Positions 25,113 through 33,972 are shown, counted from the stretch's first letter. The stretch is 64,000 bases of DNA from Gammaproteobacteria bacterium (GCA_030429665.1 JAUIEZ010000005.1:16167-80166), one strand, 5' to 3'. Numbers and translations are program-made. The notes: a model not told the origin generated them from the sequence alone.

Positions 25113-25814
25113 ATGCCGATCACCGAAACGAAGACCACCTCGTTGCAAACAGCGACACCGACGACGGCGCTGGCCGACATCGTCACGACGCTTGAAGAGG
25201 ACATCATTTTCGGCCGCCTTTTTCCGCGCGAGCGCCTGGTCGAAGACGCATTGATGGCGCGCTTCGGCGCCAAGCGTCATCTCGTGCGCCAAGCGCTGGG
25301 CGAACTCGAGCGCATGGGCATCATCGTCAAGAAGCAGAACAAGGGCGCGCTGATCCGCGACTATTCCCGCGCCGAGGTGGAGGAGATATATGAAATGCGC
25401 GAGCTGTTGCACGCGCGGGCCGTGCAGCGCATGCCGCTGCCCGCGCCGCCGGCGCTGATCGCCTCGCTCGAGGAAATCAATCGTCGCCTGGCGACGTCTC
25501 TACGCGCGGGCGATCTTCGATCCATGTACCACCTGAACAACGAGTTCCACGACACCCTGTTCGGTCACTGCCAGAATCGATACCTTGCCGAGTCGATTCG
25601 ACACTTCGCCTGGCAGGCGCACCCGATCCGCTCGTTCCGAATCGCCAATCCGGAACTCTTCGCCCACGCACTCGAGGAACACGACCAGATGATCGCGGCG
25701 ATGCGCGAGGGCGACCGCGAACGGCTGGAGCAGCTGTGCGTCGATCACATCCAGCCGTCCAAGCAGGCCTACCTGACCACTCGCCCGCTGGCAGACGAAC
25801 GCGACACGCCATGA
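25113..25814 (+). CDS. GntR-family regulator (FadR/FCD subfamily)
   Basis: The 233-residue protein has a winged helix-turn-helix (about 20-80: FPRERLVEDALMARFGAKRHLVRQALGELERMGIIV) and a C-terminal FCD ligand domain with metal-type residues in HLNNEFHDTLFGHCQNRYL and EEHDQMIAAMREGD. FCD regulators usually sense sugar acids or other carboxylates. It begins the rightward operon with the dehydrogenase, OtnK and OtnC genes, and is divergent from the sugar importer. Confidence 0.92.
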   Translation: MPITETKTTSLQTATPTTALADIVTTLEEDIIFGRLFPRERLVEDALMARFGAKRHLVRQALGELERMGIIVKKQNKGALIRDYSRAEVEEIYEMRELLHARAVQRMPLPAPPALIASLEEINRRLATSLRAGDLRSMYHLNNEFHDTLFGHCQNRYLAESIRHFAWQAHPIRSFRIANPELFAHALEEHDQMIAAMREGDRERLEQLCVDHIQPSKQAYLTTRPLADERDTP

Positions 25815-26863
25815 ATACCAAAGCGGACTACGCGCCCGCCGACGCCATCGGCGGTGGACGGTCGCAGCCGGCGCTGACTGTCGCCATGGTGGGCGCCGGC
25901 ATGGTCAGCGGGCACCACCTCGCGGCGTGGCGTCGCACGCCGGGCGCGCGCGTCGTCGCCGTCGCCGACCCCGACCTTCCGCGCGCCGAGGCGCGCGCCC
26001 GGGAGTTCGGCATAGAGGCCGTGTTTCCCGATGCCGAGTCCATGCTCGAGGCCGTGCGGCCCGATGCCGTCGACATCGCCTCGCCGGTTGGCACGCACGA
26101 GGCCATGTGCAGGCTGGCGGCAAGCCACGACGCGGCCATCCTCTGCCAGAAGCCGCTGGCGGAAAACCGCGATGCCGCGGCCCGGCTCGTCGACGCCATC
26201 GGCGACCGCGTGCGATTCATGGTGCACGAGAATTGGCGTCACCGGCCGACCTATCGTCGCATCCGCTCGTGGCTCGACGAAGGTCGCATCGGCGCACCGG
26301 CCATGGCGCGCCTGCGCGTCGAGTCCTCGGGTCTGCTTCCCGACGAGTCCGGTTCGCTACCGGCGCTCGTCCGGCAGCCCTTCTTCGCCGACCTGGACCG
26401 CTTTCTCGTCTTCGAGGTCCTGATCCACCACCTCGACGTGCTGCGTTGGCTGTTCGGTCCGCTCCGGGTAAAGGCGGCGGGCCTCGCCCGCGCGACAGGC
26501 GCCGTGCGCGGGGAGGATTCGGCCATCGTCCTGCTGCAGGCAAAAAACGGCATGCCGGTGCTGCTCGACGGCACGTTCGCCATGCCGGGCGCGCCGGCCC
26601 TGCCGACCGACCACATGGAGATCGTCGGCGATCGCGGCGCGATACGACTCGACGGCACAACGCTGACGGTGACGGGTGACAGCGCCGATAGCGAGACATT
26701 CTCCGCCGACGCGATGGTTGCCAGGGCCTACGAGGGTGCCATCGGCCATTTCGTCGCCGGCCTGCGAACGCATACCCCGTTCGAGACCGAGGCCCGTGAA
26801 AATATTGCCGTACTCGAACTGGTGGAAGCCGTGTATGACGCGGCGGGCGAGACCACCCCATGA
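25811..26863 (+). CDS. Gfo/Idh/MocA-family oxidoreductase
   Basis: The 350-residue NAD(P)-dependent dehydrogenase has an N-terminal Rossmann fold (TVAMVGAGMVSGHHLAAWRRTPGARVVAVADPD), the conserved CQKPLAENRDAA lysine-proline motif (EKP variant QKP), and FEVLIHHLDVLRWLFGP in the C-terminal domain. ATG 25811 overlaps the GntR stop; an upstream extension is unlike the family. In this operon it precedes the DUF1537 kinase and class II aldolase. It may therefore supply the 3-oxo acid or aldonate that they use, replacing the LtnD-type dehydrogenase of known tetronate pathways. Confidence 0.9.
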   Translation: MNTKADYAPADAIGGGRSQPALTVAMVGAGMVSGHHLAAWRRTPGARVVAVADPDLPRAEARAREFGIEAVFPDAESMLEAVRPDAVDIASPVGTHEAMCRLAASHDAAILCQKPLAENRDAAARLVDAIGDRVRFMVHENWRHRPTYRRIRSWLDEGRIGAPAMARLRVESSGLLPDESGSLPALVRQPFFADLDRFLVFEVLIHHLDVLRWLFGPLRVKAAGLARATGAVRGEDSAIVLLQAKNGMPVLLDGTFAMPGAPALPTDHMEIVGDRGAIRLDGTTLTVTGDSADSETFSADAMVARAYEGAIGHFVAGLRTHTPFETEARENIAVLELVEAVYDAAGETTP

Positions 26864-28125
26864 GCGTCCTGCTCGGCGCCATCGCCGATGACTTCACCGG
26901 CGCCACCGACCTGTGCAATACCCTGGTGAAACAGGGCATGCGCGCGGTGCAGGTGATCGGCGTGCCGCGCGAGGCGCTCGACGTCGGCGACGCCGAGGCC
27001 GTGGTCGTGGCGCTGAAATCGCGCAGCAACGCGCCGCGTGACGCCGTTTCCGACTCGCTCGAGGCGTTGGCCTGGCTGCGGCAGCTCGGCGCGGAGCAGT
27101 TCTTCTTCAAGTACTGCTCCACCTTCGACTCCACCGCCCGGGGCAACATCGGCCCCGTGGCGGATTCCCTGCTCGACGCGCTCGGCGCCGATTTCGCGCC
27201 AGTGTGTCCCGCCTTCCCCGCCAACGGACGCACCGTGTACCAGGGCAACCTGTTCGTCGGCCAATCGCTGCTGGCCGAATCGCCGATGAAGGACCATCCG
27301 CTCACGCCCATGCGCGACTCGAACCTGCTTCGCCTGATGGGCGCGCAGTCGCGCCGGCGGGTCGGACTCGTCGATCGCGCCACGGTGGCGGCGGGCGCCG
27401 ACGCGGTGAAGTCGGCGTTCCGAGACCTGGCGCGGGACGGTGTCGGCTATGGCGTCGTCGACGCGATCTCGGACGACGACCTGCTCACGATCGGCGAAGC
27501 CGCCGCGGAGCTGGCATTGGTGACCGGCGGTTCGGGCGTCGCGCTCGGCCTGCCGGCGAACTTTCGCCGGCGCGGCCTGCTCGGCGACCCGGCGCCCGCG
27601 GGACTTCCGGCCGTCGAAGGACGCGAGGTCGTGCTTGCCGGCAGCTGCTCCGCGGCGACGCGCAGGCAGCTCGACCACGTGCGCGACACGTGGCCCTGCA
27701 TCCGACTCGACGCGCTTCGCATTGCCGGGGGCGACGCCGTCGTCGACGAGGTGGTCGAGCGCGCAACCGGGGCGTGGGACGACGGCCCGGTGGTCGTCTA
27801 TGCATCGGCCGATCCCGACGAAGTGTCCCGCGTGCAGGCGGTGCTCGGCGTGGAACGCGCGGGTGCCGCCGTCGAGTCGGCCATTGCGAGCGTGGCCCGC
27901 GCGCTGGTGGAACGCGGCGCGCGCCGGCTGGTGGTCGCCGGCGGCGAAACGTCCGGCGCGGTGGTCTCGGCACTCGGTGTTCGCGGACTCGTCATCGGCG
28001 CGGAAATCGACCCCGGCGTGCCGTGGACCAAGGCACTTGGAGAACTGCCCGTGGCGCTGGCACTGAAATCCGGCAACTTCGGCGGCGAGGACTTTTTCCC
28101 CCGCGCCTTCGGCATGCTGTCATGA
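26860..28125 (+). CDS. otnK: Four-carbon acid sugar kinase (DUF1537, OtnK-like)
   Basis: The 421-residue protein phosphorylates 3-oxo-tetronate or a related acid sugar. The N-terminal domain has GAIADDFTGATDLCNTLVKQGM and FFKYCSTFDSTARGNIGPV with PVCPAFPANGRTVYQGNLFVG. The C-terminal nucleotide-binding domain has VLAGSCSAATRRQL and VVAGGETSGAVV. These are diagnostic for the YgbK/OtnK family. The ATG overlaps the dehydrogenase stop, and its own stop overlaps the otnC start. Related kinases act on 3-oxo-isoapionate, so the precise substrate is open. Confidence 0.92.
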   Translation: MSVLLGAIADDFTGATDLCNTLVKQGMRAVQVIGVPREALDVGDAEAVVVALKSRSNAPRDAVSDSLEALAWLRQLGAEQFFFKYCSTFDSTARGNIGPVADSLLDALGADFAPVCPAFPANGRTVYQGNLFVGQSLLAESPMKDHPLTPMRDSNLLRLMGAQSRRRVGLVDRATVAAGADAVKSAFRDLARDGVGYGVVDAISDDDLLTIGEAAAELALVTGGSGVALGLPANFRRRGLLGDPAPAGLPAVEGREVVLAGSCSAATRRQLDHVRDTWPCIRLDALRIAGGDAVVDEVVERATGAWDDGPVVVYASADPDEVSRVQAVLGVERAGAAVESAIASVARALVERGARRLVVAGGETSGAVVSALGVRGLVIGAEIDPGVPWTKALGELPVALALKSGNFGGEDFFPRAFGMLS

Positions 28126-28760
28126 ACGAATCCCTGATGCGTGAACGCATCGCGCGCGCGGCGCGCTCGATGTTCGACCGGCGCCTCACCTTCGGCGCCA
28201 GCGGCAACATCAGCGTGCGGCTCGACGACGGTTGGCTGATGACGCCGACCGGCGCCTCGATGGGCGACATCGATCCGGCGCGGATATCGAAGCTGGACTC
28301 GAACGGCGAGTGGATCGGCGGCGACAAGCCCACCAAGGAATCGTTCCTGCACCTGGCCATGTACGGCGAACGTCCGCGCGCGGGCGCGGTGGTCCACCTG
28401 CATTCGACCCACTCCGTCGCGGTGAGCTGCCTGAAGGGCATCGACGCCGACGACGTGCTGCCACCGATCACCGCCTACTACGTCATGCGCGTCGGGCAGC
28501 TGCCGCTGGTGCCCTACCACGCACCCGGCGACGCGGCACTGGCGACGGCCGTGCGCGCCACGGCCTCGCGCCACCATGCCATGCTGTTGGCCAACCACGG
28601 CCCCGTCGTCGCCGGCCGTTCGCTCGACGCCGCGACCGGCGCCATCGAGGAACTCGAGGAAACCGCGAGGCTGTATCTCCTGCTGAAGGATCGCGAGTTC
28701 GTTCCGCTGTCGGCGTCGCAGGTCGCCGAGCTCAAGCAGCGATTCCCGATAGACACCTGA
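28122..28760 (+). CDS. otnC: 3-oxo-tetronate-4-phosphate decarboxylase-like class II aldolase (OtnC)
   Basis: The 212-residue zinc enzyme of the class II aldolase/adducin family has LTFGASGNISVRLDD, LMTPTGASMGDIDP, KPTKESFLHLAMYGERP, and metal His in AVVHLHSTHSVAVSCL with the late His in LLANHGPVVAGRSL. Together with OtnK it should convert an oxidised acid sugar phosphate to a triose phosphate such as dihydroxyacetone phosphate plus CO2. The ATG overlaps the otnK stop. An upstream frame from 27204 is a shadow. Confidence 0.92.
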   Translation: MNESLMRERIARAARSMFDRRLTFGASGNISVRLDDGWLMTPTGASMGDIDPARISKLDSNGEWIGGDKPTKESFLHLAMYGERPRAGAVVHLHSTHSVAVSCLKGIDADDVLPPITAYYVMRVGQLPLVPYHAPGDAALATAVRATASRHHAMLLANHGPVVAGRSLDAATGAIEELEETARLYLLLKDREFVPLSASQVAELKQRFPIDT

Positions 28761-28774
28761 GAGGATCAATTGCC

Positions 28775-29071
28775 ATGTACGTGGTCACCGTCCTGTTTGA
28801 AATTGCCGCCGGACACGAAGAGGCGTTCGCCGACCGTGTCCTGCGCCAGGCGGCGGATTCCCTCGAGCGCGAACCGGCCTGCCGCGTGTTCGACGTCTGC
28901 CGCGATCCGCTGGCGCGCGGCCGGTTCTTTCTCTACGAGCTCTATGACGACCGCGAAGCGTTCGACGCACACCTTCGCTCGGCGCACTTCCTCTCGTTCG
29001 ACGCCGCCGTGCGCGACTGGGTCACCGACAAGCAGGTCGGCACCTACGAGCGGATTCATGCCGACCGCTGA
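28775..29071 (+). CDS. Antibiotic biosynthesis monooxygenase (ABM)-domain protein
   Basis: The 98-residue single-domain protein opens MYVVTVLFEIAAGHEEAFADRVLRQAADSLEREPACRVFDV and has the typical ABM middle LYELYDDREAFDAHLRSAHF with the conserved His. The fold is a dimeric ferredoxin-like barrel; family members range from cofactor-free monooxygenases to sugar-acid mutarotase-like proteins. GAGAGG lies about 10 bases before the ATG. It sits inside the sugar-acid operon and overlaps the next gene by 14 bases. Confidence 0.87.
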   Translation: MYVVTVLFEIAAGHEEAFADRVLRQAADSLEREPACRVFDVCRDPLARGRFFLYELYDDREAFDAHLRSAHFLSFDAAVRDWVTDKQVGTYERIHADR

Positions 29072-29918
29072 GCGCGCATTCGACGCGCCGTCGGCAATGG
29101 CCGCGTGGGACTGTCACATGCACCTGTTCGACAGCGAGGCGCACTACCCGTTGTCGGCCAATGCCACCTACACCCCGCCGGTTGCGCGCCTCGAGGACTA
29201 TGACGCCGTGCGGCGCGATCTCGGCATCGCCTTCAGCGTCATCGTCCAGCCGAGCGTCTACGGCGCCGACAACCGCCTCGTGCTCGAGACGATCGCGCGG
29301 CAACCCGACCGCTTCGTCGGCATCGCCTGCATCGACGCGCCGCTGGACGCAGATGCCGCCGTGCGCCTGCGCGACGCCGGCGTGCGCGGCGTACGCATCA
29401 ACTCGGTTTCCGGACGCGACCCCGGCGTTAAAGCGGTCGAATCCTCCGTCGATGCGCTGCGCGCCGCGGGCCTGTGCGTGCAGATCGCCGCACCCGGCGG
29501 CCGGGCGTTGCCGATCGCCCGACCGCTGATCGACGCCGGCCTGACCGTGGTCCTGGACCATTTCGCCATGGTGAATCCGGCCGACCCCGAATCGATCGAC
29601 CCGCTGCTGCGGATGCTGGAGGGCGGTCGCGCGTGGATCAAGCTCTCGGCATGCTATCGCGTTTCGCGCAGCGGCCCGCCGGACTACGCCGACCTCGGTC
29701 CGCTGGTACGCCGGCTGCGCGACGTCCGCGCCGATCGACTGCTCTGGGGCAGCGACTGGCCGCACCCGGAGTTCCCGCACGCGCGACCCGACGACAGGGT
29801 CCTGGCGTCGGCGCTGGCAAAGTGGGGTCTTGCCGACGCTGAGCGCCACCTGGTACTCGAGGAAAACCCGCCGCACCTATATGGCAAACCGACGGATCCC
29901 CGTCCGTTCAGCCCGTGA
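29058..29918 (+). CDS. Amidohydrolase-2 family hydrolase (sugar-lactonase or PDC hydrolase-like)
   Basis: The 286-residue TIM-barrel metal hydrolase has WDCHMHLFDSEAHYPL (HxH), SVIVQPSVYGADNRLVLE, FVGIACIDAP, the central His in VVLDHFAMVNP, and RLLWGSDWPHPEFPH with the late Asp. This pattern is shared by 2-pyrone-4,6-dicarboxylate lactonase and by sugar lactonases for rhamnono- and fuconolactone. Its place after OtnK/OtnC favours hydrolysis of a sugar lactone made by the Gfo/Idh dehydrogenase. ATG 29058 overlaps the ABM gene. Confidence 0.88.
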   Translation: MPTAERAFDAPSAMAAWDCHMHLFDSEAHYPLSANATYTPPVARLEDYDAVRRDLGIAFSVIVQPSVYGADNRLVLETIARQPDRFVGIACIDAPLDADAAVRLRDAGVRGVRINSVSGRDPGVKAVESSVDALRAAGLCVQIAAPGGRALPIARPLIDAGLTVVLDHFAMVNPADPESIDPLLRMLEGGRAWIKLSACYRVSRSGPPDYADLGPLVRRLRDVRADRLLWGSDWPHPEFPHARPDDRVLASALAKWGLADAERHLVLEENPPHLYGKPTDPRPFSP

Positions 29919-29997
29919 CCTTCACGGCGCATTCACACGCGACGCGCGACCATCAGCGATCAGCGTGAAACAAGCGTCACCAGGCGACACGGCTCAC

Positions 29998-30837
29998 TTG
30001 ATCCCCAGAACGACGACAATCCTCGCCGCGGCCCTCCTCTTTCCGGCCTGCTCTCCCCTCGACCTCATCAACGGCTCGGTCGACGACGATGAGATCGTGA
30101 TCCACGCCGATATCGCCTACGGCGACCATTCCCGGCAGTCGCTGAACGTGTACGTCCCGGGCGGCAGCGCGGCCGACGAGCGCAAGGTCGTGGTGTTCTT
30201 CTACGGCGGCCGCTGGCAGAACGGATCGAAGGCGGACTATTTGTTCGTGGGAGATGCGCTGGCAGACGCCGGCATCGTCACGGTCATTCCCGATCACCGA
30301 CTCTATCCCGAGGTGCGCTTTCCCGAATTCGTCGAAGACTCCGCCGACGCCGTGCGCTGGGTGCGTACACACATCGACGAGTACGGCGGCGATCCCGACG
30401 AGATCTACCTCGCCGGCCATTCTTCGGGCGCCTATCTCGCGACGTTGCTCGGCCTCGACGAGTCGCGCCTCGAGCCGACCGGCATCCGCGGCGTCGTCGG
30501 CATCTCCGGGCCCTACGACTTCCTGCCCTTCTACAGCGAGGAGCTCGCCGACACCTTCGCCGGCGCCTCGAACGAACTTGCAACCCAGCCTATCAGTTTC
30601 GTCGACGGTGACGAACCGCCGATGCTGCTGATCACCGGCGAGGACGACGACACCGTCGATCCAGGCAACACCCGCCGCCTCGCGGAGCGCATTCGCGAAC
30701 GCGGTGGCCGCGTGCAGACGCGCATCTACCCCGACACCGGCCACTACATGATCGTCGCCGCCATCGCCCGCCCGCTGCGATCGTTCGCGCCTACCCTCGA
30801 CGATTTGCTCGGCTTCGTCGCGTCCGGCGCGCGTTAA
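29998..30837 (+). CDS. Exported alpha/beta-hydrolase (carboxylesterase type)
   Basis: The catalytic core has VVVFFYGGRWQNGSK (YGG in place of HGG at the oxyanion hole), nucleophile elbow YLAGHSSGAYLATLLGL, acid residue in TGEDDDTVDP and the His in YPDTGHYMI. The N-terminal stretch TTTILAAALLFPACSPLDLI looks like a lipoprotein signal with a poor lipobox, so export is likely. The start is uncertain: I use TTG 29998 (279 residues); GTG 29965 would lengthen the signal region, and a longer frame overlaps the previous gene. Substrate unknown; it may release acyl groups from carbohydrates. Confidence 0.8.
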   Translation: MIPRTTTILAAALLFPACSPLDLINGSVDDDEIVIHADIAYGDHSRQSLNVYVPGGSAADERKVVVFFYGGRWQNGSKADYLFVGDALADAGIVTVIPDHRLYPEVRFPEFVEDSADAVRWVRTHIDEYGGDPDEIYLAGHSSGAYLATLLGLDESRLEPTGIRGVVGISGPYDFLPFYSEELADTFAGASNELATQPISFVDGDEPPMLLITGEDDDTVDPGNTRRLAERIRERGGRVQTRIYPDTGHYMIVAAIARPLRSFAPTLDDLLGFVASGAR

Positions 30838-30943
30838 GGCGGACGTACCGCGGCCCGTTTGTGGTCTGCGACGGCGTGAATCGTTAACATGGTGCTGCTC
30901 ACCACACCACGAACAACGAAACACATCAACCGATTGGAGCACC

Positions 30944-31936
30944 ATGCACCAGAGAAAACTCGGCCCATTCGACGTCTCGGCCATCGGCCTGGGATGCATG
31001 AACATTTCCGCGGGCTACGGTCCGGCCGACGACGCCGACTCGGAGAAAATGCTTGCCGCGGCGCTGGATCACGGCTATACGCACCTCGACACCGCGTCCA
31101 TGTACGGCATGGGCCACAGCGAGACGATGATCGGCAAGACGCTGAAGGCCAGGCGTGACGAATACGTACTGGCCAGCAAATGCGGAATTGCCAGGAATCC
31201 CGACGGCAAGCGTGTCGTCAACGGCCACCCGGACGTCATCCGCAAGACCTGCGAGGAAAGTCTGAAACGATTACAGACCGACGTGATCGACCTCTACTAC
31301 CTGCACCGCGTCGACCCGAAGGTGCCTGTCGAGGAGAGCATCGGCGCGCTGAAGGAACTGGTGGATGCCGGCAAGATTCGCGCGGTGGGCATTTCGGAGT
31401 GCTCGGTGGAATCGCTGCGCCGCGCCCACGCGGTGCATCCCATCGCGGCGGTGCAGTCGGAATATTCGCTGTGGACCCGTACGCCCGAGCGCGGCATCCT
31501 GGACGCCTGCAAGACACTCGGGGTGACCTTCGTTGCGTTCGCGCCGCTGGCCCGCGCCTTCCTCACCGGCAAGGCGGTGGACAACTCCCGCCTGACCGCC
31601 GACGACATTCGCTGCACCAATGCGCGGCCGCGCTTCGAGCCGGAGAACTTCGCGCGCAACGTCAAGCTGCTGGAACCGTACGCGAAGGTCGCCGAACGGG
31701 TCGGCTGCAGCATGGCGCAACTCGCGCTCGCCTGGGTAATGGCGCGCGGCGACCACATCGTGCCGATTCCCGGCACCAAGCACATGGACTACATGATCGA
31801 GAACGCCGGCGCCGGAGACATCCGACTCGAACCCGACGTGGTCGCCGAGCTCGACGAACTGATCAACGAATCAAGGGTGAGCGGAACGCGCTACACGGAC
31901 GCGCTGATGAAGCAGACCGATTCCGAGCGCGACTGA
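30944..31936 (+). CDS. Aldo/keto reductase
   Basis: The 330-residue NADPH-dependent reductase is of the AKR13-like class. It has GLGCMNISAGYGP, the catalytic tetrad in THLDTASMYGMGHSE (Asp, Tyr), VLASKCG (Lys) and YYLHRVDP (His), and the cofactor region IPIPGTKHMDYMIEN near residue 280 (written VPIPGTKH). Length is normal. It lies 106 bases after the esterase gene on the same strand and ends the sugar-acid module; it probably reduces a sugar or 2-oxo aldehyde. Confidence 0.93.
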   Translation: MHQRKLGPFDVSAIGLGCMNISAGYGPADDADSEKMLAAALDHGYTHLDTASMYGMGHSETMIGKTLKARRDEYVLASKCGIARNPDGKRVVNGHPDVIRKTCEESLKRLQTDVIDLYYLHRVDPKVPVEESIGALKELVDAGKIRAVGISECSVESLRRAHAVHPIAAVQSEYSLWTRTPERGILDACKTLGVTFVAFAPLARAFLTGKAVDNSRLTADDIRCTNARPRFEPENFARNVKLLEPYAKVAERVGCSMAQLALAWVMARGDHIVPIPGTKHMDYMIENAGAGDIRLEPDVVAELDELINESRVSGTRYTDALMKQTDSERD

Positions 31937-32079
31937 CGTTCGGTAATTCGGCAGCGAGCCTTGCCTGGCCGGTCTCGTCGGCAAACGAACCGGCGAAGGC
32001 TGGCGCTGCAGCCGGTGGCCCGGATTGCGATAGCGTATAAAACGTGGGCGTCTCGCTTACGCGCAGGTTTGCGTCTTGG

Positions 32080-32943
32080 TCAGGCGGCGCGGACGGCTGA
32101 TTCCTCACGTAGAACTTTCTGTTCTTGCGCACCGAGCCCGGAAATCTCCAGGCGCATGGTATCGCCTTCCTTGAGGTAACGCGGCGGATTCTGGCCCATG
32201 CCAACTCCCGCCGGGGTACCCGTGGCGATGATGTCACCCGGCGACAGGGACATGAATTGGCTGACGTAACTGACGAGCTTCGCGACACCAAAAATCATGT
32301 TGGCTGTCGTGCCGTCCTGGAAACGCTCGCCATTGACGTCGAGAGTCAGGCGAAGCGCTTGAGGATCCGGAACCTCGTCCGATGTTACGAGGTATGGCCC
32401 CAGTGGACCGAACGTGTCGGCGGACTTTCCTTTTACCCACTGCCCGCCGCGATTCAGCTGGTAGTCACGCTCGGAAACGTCATTGAATATGCAGTAGCCT
32501 GCGACGTGGCCAAGCGCTTCGGCTTCGCCCACGTAGCGTGCCGTGATACCAATGACCGCCGCCAGCTCGACCTCCCAGTCGGCTTTCACCGCGCCCGGCG
32601 GCAGTCTCACCGTATCGGACGGCCCGATGATCGACGAGGTCGCCTTCATGAACAAGATGGGCTCAACAGGCTTGTCCATCCCGGCTTCCGCGGCATGGTC
32701 GGAGTAGTTCAGTCCGATGCACACGATTTTTTGTGGACGCGCGACGCACGGGCCGATGCGCCCGCCAGGTGGAAGCGAGGGCAGAGTCGATGGATCGCAG
32801 GAACGAATCAGCGCCAATCCCTCGGACGAAAGCGTTTCGCCATCGATGTCGGCGACGATTCCCGACAAGTCGCGGATCACGTTGCCGTCGTCCAAAAGAG
32901 CGGGTTTCTCAAGTCCCGTGGGACCATAGCGTAGCAGTCGCAT
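32080..32943 (-). CDS. Fumarylacetoacetate hydrolase-family protein
   Basis: The 287-residue metal-dependent enzyme has KIVCIGLNYSDHAAEAGM, EPILFMKATSSIIGPSDTV, the metal-binding DWEVELAAVIG, YCIFNDVSERDYQ, KGKSADTFGPLGPYLVT and GDIIATGTPAGVGMG. These are all classic FAH motifs. The subgroup includes ureidoglycolate lyase-like, 2-keto-3-deoxy-L-fuconate hydrolase-like and acylpyruvate hydrolases. GGAG lies 7 bases before the ATG. It is the last gene of the TTT-linked cluster. Because a separate AllA is encoded at 45224, a role in purine breakdown is unlikely; cleavage of a 2,4-dioxo acid is my preferred guess. Confidence 0.92.
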   Translation of the reverse strand: MRLLRYGPTGLEKPALLDDGNVIRDLSGIVADIDGETLSSEGLALIRSCDPSTLPSLPPGGRIGPCVARPQKIVCIGLNYSDHAAEAGMDKPVEPILFMKATSSIIGPSDTVRLPPGAVKADWEVELAAVIGITARYVGEAEALGHVAGYCIFNDVSERDYQLNRGGQWVKGKSADTFGPLGPYLVTSDEVPDPQALRLTLDVNGERFQDGTTANMIFGVAKLVSYVSQFMSLSPGDIIATGTPAGVGMGQNPPRYLKEGDTMRLEISGLGAQEQKVLREESAVRAA

Positions 32944-32985
32944 AAAAACTCTCCGAAGATGTGACCTGGAACCAGAGCGGGTTCG

Positions 32986-33972
32986 CTATAGCTGAAAAAG
33001 CAGCTTACCGACCGACTGGCGCGATTCGAGGCGCCGATGGGCCTCGATTGCATCCTCCAGGGAATAGCGATGATCGATCTCGACGCTGACGGCCTTCCGT
33101 CGAACGAGGTCGAAGACGTCGTCAGCGCGCCACTGCGCTTCATCCGCGTCGCGGCGATAATGCGCCAGGTGAGGTCGCGTAAAAAAAATCGAACCTGCCT
33201 CGGCCAGCCCCATGGGTGATACCGCGTCGACCACGCCGGAACTTGCCCCGAAGAGCACGCACGTTCCACGCACGCGAAGACACGCCAGGCTACGCTGTAT
33301 GGTGTCCCGCCCTACCGAGTCGTAAACCACGTCGACACCGGCGCCGCCGGTCGCCTCCCGCACCCGCGCAACGAAGTCTTCCTCGCGATACAGGATGACC
33401 TCGTCGGCGCCGAGCGCTCGCACTCGCGCGGCCTTCTCGGCACTACCGACGGTAGTGATGACGAAGCCGCCGCGTGCCTTGGCAATCTGGATCAACAGCT
33501 GGCCGACACCGCCGGCACCGGCGTGCACCAGGCAGCTGGTGCCTTGTTCGACGACGAACAATGAATGCGTCAGGTAGTGACTCGTCGCTCCCTGCAGCAT
33601 GATTGCCGCGGCGAGATCGAAACCGCACCAGTCCGGCAGACGGATCACCTTGTCCGCATCGACTGAGACAAGCTCTGCGTATCCGTTTTTTCCAAGACAG
33701 TATCCAACGCGCATGCCGACCGCGAGGCGCGTTACACCCTCTCCGACCGCCTCGATCACCCCGGCACCCTCCAGGCCCGGAGTGAGCGGAAGTTCCGTGC
33801 CGTAGGTGTGCTGCCCGCGATACAGTCCCTCGCGCATGTACACATCGGCGTAGTTGATGCCGGCGTAATGCTGCCTGATCAATACCTCGCCACGTTGCGG
33901 TACTGGGACAGGCACGTCCTCACATACCAGTTGCTCGGCGTGTCCGTACTCGTGAACCCTTACGGTCAGCAT
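32986..33972 (-). CDS. Zinc-free quinone oxidoreductase (medium-chain dehydrogenase family)
   Basis: The 328-residue NADPH-dependent reductase opens MLTVRVHEYGHAEQLVCEDVPVPVPQRGEVLIR. It has AGINYADVYMREGLY, the cofactor motif VHAGAGGVGQLLIQIAKARG and YDSVGRDTIQRSLACL; the zinc ligands of alcohol dehydrogenases are absent. The coding strand contains an unusual T8 run (33181-33188) within IFFTRP. Its neighbours suggest reduction of an unsaturated or quinoid intermediate in the same pathway. Confidence 0.92.
   Translation of the reverse strand: MLTVRVHEYGHAEQLVCEDVPVPVPQRGEVLIRQHYAGINYADVYMREGLYRGQHTYGTELPLTPGLEGAGVIEAVGEGVTRLAVGMRVGYCLGKNGYAELVSVDADKVIRLPDWCGFDLAAAIMLQGATSHYLTHSLFVVEQGTSCLVHAGAGGVGQLLIQIAKARGGFVITTVGSAEKAARVRALGADEVILYREEDFVARVREATGGAGVDVVYDSVGRDTIQRSLACLRVRGTCVLFGASSGVVDAVSPMGLAEAGSIFFTRPHLAHYRRDADEAQWRADDVFDLVRRKAVSVEIDHRYSLEDAIEAHRRLESRQSVGKLLFQL

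Noticed and set aside
31937..32079. Small gene or terminator between the aldo/keto reductase and FAH-family genes
   Set aside because: Short GGCTG/CAGCC stems are present but without T-runs, and no frame with a start and ribosome binding site gives a protein-like sequence.
32080..32943. FAH-family protein as the ureidoglycolate lyase of the purine pathway
   Set aside because: A clear AllA is encoded in the alc operon at 45224, and this gene belongs to a different, TTT-linked operon.
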